Shown piece by piece: positions 17,296 to 24,497 of a stretch of DNA of 33,065 nt. The stretch is taken from contig CACWIW010000034.1 in the NCBI GenBank assembly GCA_902761035.1, positions 1-33,065 of the forward strand. The letters are read 5' to 3'. Numbering within the stretch: position 1 is the stretch's first letter; every line of letters begins with the position of its first letter. A program made the translations under genes and the position numbers. The notes beneath the pieces are model-generated. The model had not been told where the DNA came from, did not search any database, and worked only from the letters and a program-made list of their open reading frames with translations. The stretch comes from an uncultured bacterium. Lineage in GTDB: Bacteria > Verrucomicrobiota > Kiritimatiellia > RFP12 > UBA1067.

Positions 17296-17319
17296 TAAGG
17301 ATGCGCGCGCGTATCCTTA
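17296..17319. promoter_or_regulatory. 24-bp near-perfect palindrome with alternating CG core
   Basis: TAAGGAT-GCGCGCGCGT-ATCCTTA is symmetric except for one base pair. It sits about 70 bp upstream of the -10 of the DUF362 operon and could be a regulator operator. Its alternating CGCGCGCG core is also Z-DNA-prone. Confidence 0.4.
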
Positions 17320-17387
17320 TAATAGAAGCAGTTGCGTTGCCAACATGGTCACGCCTGCATTTCACTGACCGCTTACGCGGAATTTTA

Positions 17388-17396
17388 TGGTATACT
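17388..17396 (+). promoter_or_regulatory. Extended -10 promoter of the DUF362-polyferredoxin operon
   Basis: TGGTATACT without a convincing -35. The expected start near 17403 leaves a leader of about 23 nt with AAGGAGAT before the ATG at 17426. Confidence 0.6.
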
Positions 17397-17425
17397 GTTC
17401 GCCATTCGCTCCAAGGAGATTTAAC

Positions 17426-18355
17426 ATGAAAAGTAAAAACAGCAAAGTCACTAGCAAGCCCGCCAACCTCAAGCGGCGCACGTTCCTCAAGGCCGGAGCC
17501 GCCGTGGCGGCAGCGGCAATCGTGCCGGCAGAAACGCTGGCGGACGAAAAAAAGACGAAAATCGTCGTCGTGCACGGCACGAACCTCGCAAAGATGGTCG
17601 AGGCCGGCATGGCGAAGATGGGCGGATGGGACAAGTTCTTCAAGCCCGGAGCCAAAGTGGCGCTCAAGCCGAACCTCGCCTGGAACTCCACCCCCGAACA
17701 GGGCGGCAACACGCACCCCGACATCCTGCGCGCCGTCATCAAGGGCGCGGAGACCTGCAAGGTGAAGCAGATCCTCATCCCCGAGAACACGTGCCAGCCC
17801 GAGAAGATGACTTTCAAGGTCAGCGGTGCGAACGACGCGATTGAGGGGACTTCGGCAAAACTCTACCGTCCCAAGCCCGCAGAATACAAGGAAGTGGACG
17901 TGCCCAAGGGGAAAATCTGCCAGAAGGCCAAGGTCACGCGCGACCTCATCGAGGCGGACTGCCTCGTGAACATGCCCGTTGCCAAGCACCACAGCGGCGC
18001 CACGCTCACCCTCTCGATGAAGAACTGGATGGGCGCGGTGGACAACAAGACGCGCCGGTCGTGGCACCGCAACGGGCTCCACCAGTGCATCGCCGACTTC
18101 AGCACCTTCCTCAAACCCACACTCATCGTGATCGACGCGACGCGCATCATGCTCGACCACGGCCCGCAGGGTCCCGGCAAGCTGGCGCATCCCCACGAGA
18201 TCATCTTCGCCACAGATCCCGTCGCTGCCGATACATACGCCGCCTCGCTCTTCAAGAAGACCCCCGAGGACGTGCCGCACATCAAGCTTGCAGCCGAACT
18301 AGGCGTCGGTTGCGCCGATCTCAATAAAATAGACATCGAGCGCGTCGAGGTTTAA
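17426..18355 (+). CDS. Tat-exported DUF362 family protein
   Basis: A 309-aa protein of the DUF362 family, which commonly accompanies iron-sulfur proteins. Residues 16-22 (KRRTFLK) form a twin-arginine motif followed by a hydrophobic AGAAVAAAAIVPAETLA segment, so folded export is expected. The DUF362 body includes VALKPNLAWNSTPEQG, CLVNMPVAKHHSG, TLSMKNWMGAVDN and IFATDPVAADTYAA. Unlike some family members it has no ferredoxin-type cysteine cluster of its own; the next gene supplies four. The ATG at 17426 has AAGGAGAT 7 nt upstream; the 13 further upstream in-frame codons overlap the promoter region. It is the first gene of a four-gene operon (gaps of 2, -4 and 10 bp). Function beyond a redox or assembly link is unknown. 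Confidence 0.85.
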   Translation: MKSKNSKVTSKPANLKRRTFLKAGAAVAAAAIVPAETLADEKKTKIVVVHGTNLAKMVEAGMAKMGGWDKFFKPGAKVALKPNLAWNSTPEQGGNTHPDILRAVIKGAETCKVKQILIPENTCQPEKMTFKVSGANDAIEGTSAKLYRPKPAEYKEVDVPKGKICQKAKVTRDLIEADCLVNMPVAKHHSGATLTLSMKNWMGAVDNKTRRSWHRNGLHQCIADFSTFLKPTLIVIDATRIMLDHGPQGPGKLAHPHEIIFATDPVAADTYAASLFKKTPEDVPHIKLAAELGVGCADLNKIDIERVEV

Positions 18356-18357
18356 GG

Positions 18358-19596
18358 ATGAAAGCCGCCATGAAGTGGTTGAGGCGCAACATCTGGCGGC
18401 TGCTGATCGCAGCGGCCACCGCAGTCCTCGCGTTGGGGTACGTCCCCGAATCACACCCCGAACTCGCCTCGATCCTTCCGCGTCTTAGCCCAATCCTGAG
18501 CCTCTTCGGCGCGCTGGCAACGCGAGCGTGGCTCGGCTGGCTCATGCTGCTCGGCATCCCGCTCCTCATGCTCGCCGCGTTCAAGGGACGGTTCTTCTGC
18601 TGGCACCTCTGCCCGATGGGCTTCCTCTCGGAGACGGCCGGGAAACTGAACCCATGGGGCAAGGGACTCGTCCGGCGCGTGCCCGTGGTCAACAAGGCGC
18701 TCGCGCTCGTGATCGCCGTGTCGGCGGCCTGCGGCTATCCGCTCCTGATCTGGTGCGACCCGCTGTGCATCTTCAACGGCTTCTTCGCCGCCTGGCGCGA
18801 GCCGCTTGCAATCGCCTCGGCCGGCACGGGCATCGGGTTCGTGCTGGTTCTCCTCGCAAGCATCGCCGTACCGAACATCTGGTGCCACCGGCTGTGCCCG
18901 CTCGGCGGCCTGCAGGAGACGATTGCGCAGCTCTGCCGCCGCAAGGCGAAGACTGCGGACGGCACGCCGGAGCAGTCCGCCCTCTCCGTCGTCGAAGCCA
19001 CGCGCCGCACCGTGCTGGCAGCCATCCCCGCAGCCGCCGCGAGCATCGCCGTGCGGCACGCGGTCGGCGCGAAGGGACGCGACGCTATCCGTCCGCCCGG
19101 AGCCGATCTGGAGCGCTTCAACGCACTCTGCGCACGGTGCGGCAACTGCATGAAGGCATGTCCTTACCAGTTGATTCAGCCCGACCTGGGTGACAGCGGC
19201 ATCGAGGGCCTGTTCACGCCCGCGCTCCAGCTGCGTAGCCGCAACGCCGACCAGGAGCAGTACTGCTTCCAGGACTGCGTCGCCTGCACGCAGGTGTGCC
19301 CCACGGGCGCGCTGCGTCCGCTCACGGTGGAGCAGAAACACGCAACACCTATCGGCATCGCCGTGATCGACCGCAAGAAGTGCCTCGCGTGGGAGAACCA
19401 CGAGTATTGCGTCGTGTGTGACGAATACTGTCCCTACAAGGCCGTCAAGGTGGAGGAGCACGACGGTGTGAGCTGTCCCGTCATCGACGAGAAGAAATGC
19501 CGCGGCTGCGGCGCTTGCGAAAGCAACTGCCCGGCCGACCCCATCGCCATAGTCGTCAAGCCATTAAAGGCAAAAGGCAAGCCGCAGACAAGATGA
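18358..19596 (+). CDS. Membrane polyferredoxin, NapH/YccM-like 4Fe-4S protein
   Basis: A 412-aa membrane electron-transfer protein. The N-terminal half has about four to five transmembrane segments (starting near residues 13-27, 60-75, 113-130, 155-172) with two conserved C-x3-CP loops, FFCWHLCPMG (near 80) and IWCHRLCPLGG (near 178), as in NapH/NosR/YccM-type proteins. The C-terminal half carries four Cys clusters: CARCGNCMKACP (about 258), CFQDCVACTQVCP (about 302), a CVVCDEYCP cluster (about 350) and CRGCGACESNCP (about 381), enough for several 4Fe-4S centres. A second Arg pair before AAAIPAAAASIAV (about 217-232) marks an internal hydrophobic stretch leading into the soluble part. It starts 2 bp after the DUF362 stop with GAGG upstream. 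It probably passes electrons across or along the membrane with the DUF362 protein; donor and acceptor are unknown. Confidence 0.87.
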   Translation: MKAAMKWLRRNIWRLLIAAATAVLALGYVPESHPELASILPRLSPILSLFGALATRAWLGWLMLLGIPLLMLAAFKGRFFCWHLCPMGFLSETAGKLNPWGKGLVRRVPVVNKALALVIAVSAACGYPLLIWCDPLCIFNGFFAAWREPLAIASAGTGIGFVLVLLASIAVPNIWCHRLCPLGGLQETIAQLCRRKAKTADGTPEQSALSVVEATRRTVLAAIPAAAASIAVRHAVGAKGRDAIRPPGADLERFNALCARCGNCMKACPYQLIQPDLGDSGIEGLFTPALQLRSRNADQEQYCFQDCVACTQVCPTGALRPLTVEQKHATPIGIAVIDRKKCLAWENHEYCVVCDEYCPYKAVKVEEHDGVSCPVIDEKKCRGCGACESNCPADPIAIVVKPLKAKGKPQTR

Positions 19597-19871
19597 ATCC
19601 CGACACCCTTCCACGCATTCTAGAATTCGCGATGCTTTTCTGCTTCGGCTTTTCCTGGCCGTTCGCGATCGCCAAGACCCTCCGCGCAAAGCGCGTCGAC
19701 GGCAAAAGCCCGATGTTTGAGATCATCGTGATCGTAGGGTACCTCTTTGGAATCGCGAGTCACCTCATCAGTGACCGAAGCTGGGTGACTTGGGTGTACC
19801 TGGCCGATACGGCGCTCGTAGCGACCGACCTCGCGCTCTACTTTCATTACGCCCGGAAGAACCGTACCTGA
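19593..19871 (+). CDS. Small 3-TM PQ-loop/SemiSWEET-like membrane protein
   Basis: A 92-aa protein with three hydrophobic helices (about 8-25, 38-56, 62-82). The first helix is followed by SWPFAIAKTLRAKRVDGKSP, which resembles the PQ-loop pattern (WP-x-I-x-KTLR-x-K-x-V-x-GKS) of SemiSWEET-type half-transporters, although the canonical PQ pair reads PF here. The ATG overlaps the TGA of the polyferredoxin gene (ATGA), indicating translational coupling. Small sugar or metabolite transport, or an accessory membrane subunit of the redox module, are both possible. The longer upstream reading of this frame lies inside the polyferredoxin gene and is rejected. Confidence 0.75.
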   Translation: MNPDTLPRILEFAMLFCFGFSWPFAIAKTLRAKRVDGKSPMFEIIVIVGYLFGIASHLISDRSWVTWVYLADTALVATDLALYFHYARKNRT

Positions 19872-19881
19872 GGGACCCGCC

Positions 19882-20823
19882 ATGGCAAAGACATTCTCCG
19901 ACTTCTCGCAGCTCAAAAAGTTCCGTCCTATCGAACCCGATCCGCCACCCGAGCCGACACCCGAGCCTGAGGACCGAAAACTTGCGGAATCCGCGAACTC
20001 CACCGACTACTTCTCATCCCTTCTCGGCACGGGCACGTCGCCACAGAAGAAACTGCCGCGTACCACGGTCGTGACTCCGGCGACGATCTCCCGCGTGCGC
20101 GCGGAGCAGGCCGAAGACGCCTTCGCCGCCGAACGCGACGCCCTCAACGCCGAACTTGAAGAGAAACAGGCTGTGATCGACGCCCTCGCCATAGACGCTG
20201 CCGAGGCAAAGGACGAACTAGCAAGGGCACAGGAAGAACTTGCGCGGGCGCAGGAAGAACTTGCGCAGGTACGGGGAGAGCTTGCCCAGACGAAAGCTAC
20301 GCTCGACGCCGAACGCGCCGCGCCGAAGGTTGACGAGGCGATGCTGGAAGATGCAGCCGCAAAGGCCCGCGAGATCGCGCGCCTCCAGGAACTGCTAGTC
20401 GAGGCACAGCGCACCTCGCTCTCCTCCACCGTGCTACTAGACAAGCCCGAAAGCTTCTCTGAAAAATTTCCCGGCGAGGTGCGCGAGCACCTGCTGGAGG
20501 CGCTCGCGGACGCGCAACGCGCGGCAGACGCGGGTGGACGCGACCGCCGCGCGCGCATTCTCGAGGCGATTCTCTGCGAAAACGCCGTCACAGGCGAACT
20601 CGCACGCCGACGCGACGAGGTGAAGCAGATCATGAAGGACGCCGGCACCTTCATTGACGATTCGACGATCGCGGCGTTGGAGAAACTCGGCTTCCGCTAC
20701 GTCTCGGGGGCGAACCACCACAAGCTCGACTACGCCGGCATCCGCTTCCCCGTGGCAAAAACACCCAGCGACCACCGCAGCTGCCTCAACAGCGCGGCGG
20801 AAATCTGCAACCGGGTGTTTTAA
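19882..20823 (+). CDS. Coiled-coil protein with a HicA-like C-terminal segment
   Basis: A 313-aa soluble protein. Residues 1-55 are Pro/Glu-rich and disordered. About 70-180 is a long coiled coil including a near-perfect heptad duplication (ELARAQEELARAQEELAQ), rich in Ala, Glu and Arg. The C-terminus (about 185-313) contains a helical domain (KFPGEVREHLLEALADAQRA), then TIAALEKLGFRYVSG and ANHHKLDYAGIRFPVAKTPS. The last part is reminiscent of the HicA/dsRBD-like nucleic-acid-binding fold (Gly-x-x-His-His), but I would not assign function from this. A GAGGGA ribosome site precedes the ATG. It lies 10 bp after the PQ-loop gene, so likely the last gene of the operon. Its TAA is part of the terminator hairpin. 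Confidence 0.72.
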   Translation: MAKTFSDFSQLKKFRPIEPDPPPEPTPEPEDRKLAESANSTDYFSSLLGTGTSPQKKLPRTTVVTPATISRVRAEQAEDAFAAERDALNAELEEKQAVIDALAIDAAEAKDELARAQEELARAQEELAQVRGELAQTKATLDAERAAPKVDEAMLEDAAAKAREIARLQELLVEAQRTSLSSTVLLDKPESFSEKFPGEVREHLLEALADAQRAADAGGRDRRARILEAILCENAVTGELARRRDEVKQIMKDAGTFIDDSTIAALEKLGFRYVSGANHHKLDYAGIRFPVAKTPSDHRSCLNSAAEICNRVF

Positions 20824-20842
20824 TCCGCACGACGGCGGATTA
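20821..20842. terminator. Bidirectional hairpin containing both convergent stop codons
   Basis: TAATCCGC, a 6-nt loop (ACGACG), GCGGATTA: a perfect 8-bp stem. The first three bases are the TAA of the coiled-coil gene and the last three, on the other strand, the TAA of serC. No long T-tract follows on either side, so efficiency is uncertain. Confidence 0.6.
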
Positions 20843-21916
20843 GCCGTTCTTCTTCTCGAACTCCTTCATGAAGTCGACGAGGCAGTCCACGCCGGCCATC
20901 GGGAAGGCATTGTAGATTGACGCGCGAATACCGCCCACGGAGCGGTGTCCCTTCAGCGACTTCATGCCGGCGGCGGTGGCCTCCTTGATGAACTGGGCCT
21001 CCAGTTCATCGGTGGGCAGACGCCACGTGACGTTCATGTTCGAGCGGTACTCCTTAAGCGCCGTGCCGCGGTAGAAGCCGGAGCCGTCGATCACGTCGTA
21101 GATCTTCTTCGCCTTCTCGGCGTTGAGCTTGAAGAGGTTCTCCTTGCCCATCTTCTTAACCCACTTCATTACCTCGCCGAAGATGTAGATGCCCCAGGTG
21201 GGCGGCGTGTTGTAGAGCGAGTTCTCGTCCACGTAGGTGCGGTACTGCAGCATCGTGGGAATCGTGGTGGAACCCTTCTCCGCGAACTCCTTGCGGATCG
21301 CCACCACGGCCATGCCGGAAGGACCGAGGTTCTTCTGCGCGCCCGCGTAGAACATCGTGAACTTCGAGTAGTCACGCTCGCAGGAGAGGATGTCGCTCGA
21401 CATGTCGCCGATGAGCGGCGAGCCGGAGTCCGGGATCACCTTCAGCTCGGCGCCGGAAATCGTCTCGTTCGTGCAGATGTGGCTGTACGCCGCGCCTGCG
21501 GTCCACTTGAACTCGTCGTTCGCAGGCATGCGCGTGGGAATGTCCTTCTGGCAGTTCGCCACCACGTTCACGTTGCCGATCATCTGAGCCTGCTTGAGCG
21601 CCTTGTTCGACCATGTACCCTGGTTGGCGTAGTCGGCGGACTGTCCCGCGCCGAGGAAGTTCATCGGGATCATCGCGAACTGCATCGACGCGCCGCCCTG
21701 GATGAAGCACACCGACCAGTCGTCGCCCAGGCCGCAGAGCTCCTTGAACGTGGCGATGGCCTCCTGGTGGATGGCGTCGTAGTCCTTGCCGCGGTGGGAC
21801 ATCTCCATCACGGACATTCCGCAGCCCTTGTAATCCACGAGGTCGGCCTGCGCGTTCTGCAGGACCTCAAGGGGCAACACGGCCGGACCGGCCGAGAAAT
21901 TATAGACACGAGACAT
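20840..21916 (-). CDS. serC: Phosphoserine aminotransferase
   Basis: A PLP-dependent class V aminotransferase that converts 3-phosphohydroxypyruvate and glutamate to phosphoserine and 2-oxoglutarate (serine synthesis; also used in pyridoxine synthesis in some bacteria). The product is 358 aa, normal for SerC (about 360). Recognisable family segments are YNFSAGPAVLPLEVL at the start, MEMSHRGKDY, FIQGGASMQFAMIPMN, the PLP lysine K195 in AGAQKNLGPSG, and GGIRASIYNAFP at the end. The ATG at 21916 has AAGGA about 8 nt upstream and a good promoter (21954-21982) lies inside the end of ftsW, so serC can be expressed separately from the envelope operon that precedes it on the same strand. Confidence 0.97.
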   Translation of the reverse strand: MSRVYNFSAGPAVLPLEVLQNAQADLVDYKGCGMSVMEMSHRGKDYDAIHQEAIATFKELCGLGDDWSVCFIQGGASMQFAMIPMNFLGAGQSADYANQGTWSNKALKQAQMIGNVNVVANCQKDIPTRMPANDEFKWTAGAAYSHICTNETISGAELKVIPDSGSPLIGDMSSDILSCERDYSKFTMFYAGAQKNLGPSGMAVVAIRKEFAEKGSTTIPTMLQYRTYVDENSLYNTPPTWGIYIFGEVMKWVKKMGKENLFKLNAEKAKKIYDVIDGSGFYRGTALKEYRSNMNVTWRLPTDELEAQFIKEATAAGMKSLKGHRSVGGIRASIYNAFPMAGVDCLVDFMKEFEKKNG

Positions 21917-21934
21917 TGCTTGTTCCTTGATTGG

Positions 21935-23098
21935 TTAAGAAAAAACGGGTGATATTGTACTCCTCGGACGCGGTTTTGGCAACTCAATTTGTCGTCCGAT
22001 GTTGAAAAGGATGCCCACTGCGATCATCGACGTCATGAGGTTCGTGCCACCGTAGCTGATGAACGGAAGCGCAAGGCCCTTCGTGGGCAGACAGCCCGTT
22101 ACGACGCCGATGTTGAACAGCACCTGGAAGAACACGAGGAACGTCATGCCGAAGGCGAGCAACCGGCCGAGGCGGTCCGGCGCGCGCTGCGCAATGCGGA
22201 TACCGCAGATGAAGAACACCGTGAACACCGTCAGGAGCAGGAGCGAGAAGACCAGCCCCAGCTCCTCAGCGCCAATGGCGAAGATGAAGTCAGTGTGGGC
22301 TTCGGGCAGATAGAACTTCTTCTGCATCGACTTAGTGTAGCCCACGCCGAACAACCCGCCGTGGCTGATGGCGACAAGCGCCTGGCTGAGCTGGTACGCC
22401 GCAGGGTCATCCCCCGTCGGCGGCGGCAGTCCCAGCCACGTGAGAATCGGCTCCGGAAGCCATGCGGCCAAACGGCGCATGCGGTTCGGGTTGAACGCCA
22501 GCAGCGTACCGACGGCCACCAGTGCCCCGCCGCCCATCAGGACGATGTGGAGTATGCGCATGCCGCCAATCAGGCAGAGCGTACCACCGGCAAGGCCGAT
22601 GACCATCGTCGCGCCGAAGTCCGGCTCGACTACGGCAAGCCCCATCAGCACGCCTACGATCATCACCGCCGGCACGGAACCTTTCCAGAACTTCTCGATG
22701 CGCCAGCCGGCCCAGTCGAGGAAGACGGCGGTGGAGATTACGACGAATATCTTTCCCAGCTCGCTTGGCTGGAGGCGTACGGATCCGACCAGACGCAGCC
22801 AGCGGTGCGAGCCCTTCGTCTCAGGTGCCAGCAGCACCGCGGCCATCAGTCCAACGATGACTACATAGACGCAGACCGTCAGGTAGGGATAGCGCCGCCA
22901 GTTGTGGTAGTCGAAGAACGCCGCCACCAGCAAGAAAGCCATCGCCACGCCCAGCCATACGGCTTGATGCGTGAAGAAGTAGTATGCGCTGTGGTACAGC
23001 GCGCGGCCCGTCTCCTCGCCGGCGGACGCCAGCAGCGTAAAACCGAGGCCCAGAAGTACGAGAACCGAAACACCCAGAACTGTCAGCGTCCAGCGCAC
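21935..23098 (-). CDS. ftsW: FtsW-type SEDS peptidoglycan glycosyltransferase
   Basis: A 387-aa SEDS-family integral membrane enzyme polymerising lipid II during septal growth. About ten hydrophobic segments are visible. Signature segments are KGSHRWLRLVGSVRLQPSE, KFYLPEAHTDFIFAIGAEE (the Asp in HTDF corresponds to the catalytic SEDS aspartate) and TGCLPTKGLALPFISYGGT near the C-terminus, all typical of FtsW/RodA. I prefer FtsW over RodA because it follows murF and murD, as in division-cell-wall clusters. The GTG start at 23098 lies 7 bp after the stop of the LysM gene. murG and murC, which usually follow ftsW, are replaced by serC. Confidence 0.92.
   Translation of the reverse strand: MRWTLTVLGVSVLVLLGLGFTLLASAGEETGRALYHSAYYFFTHQAVWLGVAMAFLLVAAFFDYHNWRRYPYLTVCVYVVIVGLMAAVLLAPETKGSHRWLRLVGSVRLQPSELGKIFVVISTAVFLDWAGWRIEKFWKGSVPAVMIVGVLMGLAVVEPDFGATMVIGLAGGTLCLIGGMRILHIVLMGGGALVAVGTLLAFNPNRMRRLAAWLPEPILTWLGLPPPTGDDPAAYQLSQALVAISHGGLFGVGYTKSMQKKFYLPEAHTDFIFAIGAEELGLVFSLLLLTVFTVFFICGIRIAQRAPDRLGRLLAFGMTFLVFFQVLFNIGVVTGCLPTKGLALPFISYGGTNLMTSMIAVGILFNIGRQIELPKPRPRSTISPVFS
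21954..21982 (-). promoter_or_regulatory. serC promoter inside the ftsW 3' end
   Basis: Minus strand: TTGCCA (21977-21982), 17 bp, TACAAT (21954-21959). The predicted start near 21947 gives a leader of about 30 nt before the serC ATG. Confidence 0.65.
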
Positions 23099-23105
23099 GA
23101 CCGAC

Positions 23106-24497
23106 TTACTGGACGTTCGACTTGGCGTTAGCCGGAAGCTTCAGGATCTGGCCGGGCTTGACCTCGTCCGTCGGCTTGAGGTCATTGATGTCCATGAGCG
23201 CGCTCGGGCTGATGCCGTAGGCAATAGCGATGGAGACGAGATCGTCGCCCTCCTTCACCTTGTAAGTGGGCAGGGCCGGCGTCTCCACCGGAGCCGGAGG
23301 CACGGGGGCAACTTCCGCTACGGGCTTCGCCACCTCAACAGGTTTAGCCTCAGCGGCAGGCTTAGCTTCAGCGGCAGGCTTAGCCTCGGCAGCAGGCTTC
23401 TTCTCGACTTTCGCCTCTGTGACGGGCTTCTTCTCTACTTTCTTCTCTACGGGCTTCTTCTCCACTGACTTCGCCTCAACAGGCTTAGTTTCCGCAGCAG
23501 GCTTCGGCTCTGCGGGCTTCGCGTCAGCAGCAGGCTGCCCCCCCGCTTCAGGTGCTACGCCCGTCGCGAGCTTCTCCGCCTTTGCAGCAGGATCCTTGTT
23601 CACCGGAGCGGTCTGTTTCTCGGTCGGAACCTTCAGTTTCTGTCCCGCTCGCAGCTGATTAGCGTGAAGGCCGTTGAGCGCCTTGAGAGCGCGGATGGAG
23701 ATGCCATACTCGCTGGCGATCTTGCCGAGCGATTCCCCGCTCTTCACCACATAATCCTTCGTAGGCCCTTCGTACGCGACGAACGCATTCTTCGTCTTGA
23801 CGGGTGCAGTCGTGTTCGCAGCGGCCGGCGACGGAGCGGCGGCCTGCACTACCTTGCCGTCACTGCCCTTGTCCGCAGGCTTGGCCTCGGGCGCTGCGAC
23901 CTTGGCAACGGCCGGTGCGGCGGCAACCGCCCCAGGCATCTTGATTTTCTGCCCAATGCGAAGGCGCTTGGGATCCATCCCGGGATTCGCGGCCAAGATT
24001 GCAGACTGGCGATAATTCGTCCGCTTGCTGATAAGGAAGAGCGTATCGCCTGACTTGACAACATACTCGGCAGGCGCAGCAACCGGCGCGGTGGCAGGCT
24101 TGGCAGCCGGCTTAGCCTTCGGCTTCGGCGTCTTGGGAGGAGGCGGAGGCAACGGCTTGATCTCGCGCACTGACGACTGGGTCTTGGCCACCGGCACGAC
24201 GACGGGCGCCGGCGCGGCGGGCGTAACTACGACGGGAGCAGGCTCGGGCGGGGGCGGCGGCAATTCGGTAACGACGGCAACCGGCTGCTCCGGCTGCTGG
24301 ACCTCCAGCGGCTCCGCAACAGGAGCTACGACCGGAGACTTGCGTGCATCCGGCATAGAGATGACCGTAATTGTTTGATCGACCTGCGACGACCGCGGAA
24401 CGGGTTTCCCCGGCCTCGTCGCCTTGCAGCCCTGCATCACCAAGCAGGCCGCAGCCATATTGATACCCAGAACCAGTCCGAGCTTTTGCGCCTTCAT
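23106..24497 (-). CDS. Triple-LysM probable lipoprotein
   Basis: A 463-aa envelope protein that should bind peptidoglycan glycan chains. The N-terminus has a short hydrophobic segment ending LVMQGC, a plausible lipobox with lipidated C24. Residues 30-140 are Pro/Ala/Val-rich. LysM domains lie at about 144-188 (YVVKSGDTLFLISKRTNY), 249-291 (YVVKSGESLGKIASEYGI) and 412-455 (YKVKEGDDLVSIAIAYGI). The 300-405 linker is a Lys-Pro-Ala-Glu low-complexity spacer with KPAAEA repeats. The ATG overlaps the murD stop (ATGA) and has GAGGA about 9 nt upstream; ftsW follows after 7 bp. Co-translation with cell-wall synthesis genes suggests a cell-wall anchoring, division or hydrolase-regulating role. It has no hydrolase domain itself. 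Confidence 0.88.
   Translation of the reverse strand: MKAQKLGLVLGINMAAACLVMQGCKATRPGKPVPRSSQVDQTITVISMPDARKSPVVAPVAEPLEVQQPEQPVAVVTELPPPPPEPAPVVVTPAAPAPVVVPVAKTQSSVREIKPLPPPPPKTPKPKAKPAAKPATAPVAAPAEYVVKSGDTLFLISKRTNYRQSAILAANPGMDPKRLRIGQKIKMPGAVAAAPAVAKVAAPEAKPADKGSDGKVVQAAAPSPAAANTTAPVKTKNAFVAYEGPTKDYVVKSGESLGKIASEYGISIRALKALNGLHANQLRAGQKLKVPTEKQTAPVNKDPAAKAEKLATGVAPEAGGQPAADAKPAEPKPAAETKPVEAKSVEKKPVEKKVEKKPVTEAKVEKKPAAEAKPAAEAKPAAEAKPVEVAKPVAEVAPVPPAPVETPALPTYKVKEGDDLVSIAIAYGISPSALMDINDLKPTDEVKPGQILKLPANAKSNVQ
23344..23400. repeat. 18-bp in-frame tandem repeats in the LysM linker
   Basis: About three copies of an 18-bp unit (AGCCTCAGCGGCAGGCTT and one- or two-base variants, plus strand) encode successive KPAAEA motifs. 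This is a slippage-prone linker, likely variable in length between strains. Confidence 0.65.

Larger units (their letters stand above)
16375..17425. other. About 1 kb repeat-rich intergenic region
   Basis: I see no credible gene here; the open frames present are low-complexity Pro/Ser/Ile products of the repeats. It holds, in order: the leader hairpin and promoter of the Sel1-paralogue operon, a long imperfect hairpin, a heptamer-like tandem array, a CTTTGCG repeat, four spaced palindromes, a 24-bp near-palindrome, and the promoter of the DUF362 operon. GC is lower than in neighbouring genes. Confidence 0.7.

Noticed and set aside
17289..17323. TTGATT and TATAAT as a promoter for the DUF362 operon
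   Set aside because: The spacer would be 23 bp; the TGGTATACT at 17388-17396 fits better.
18451..19461. 336-codon minus-strand frame opposite the polyferredoxin gene
   Set aside because: Shadow of a gene with four clear 4Fe-4S motifs on the plus strand.
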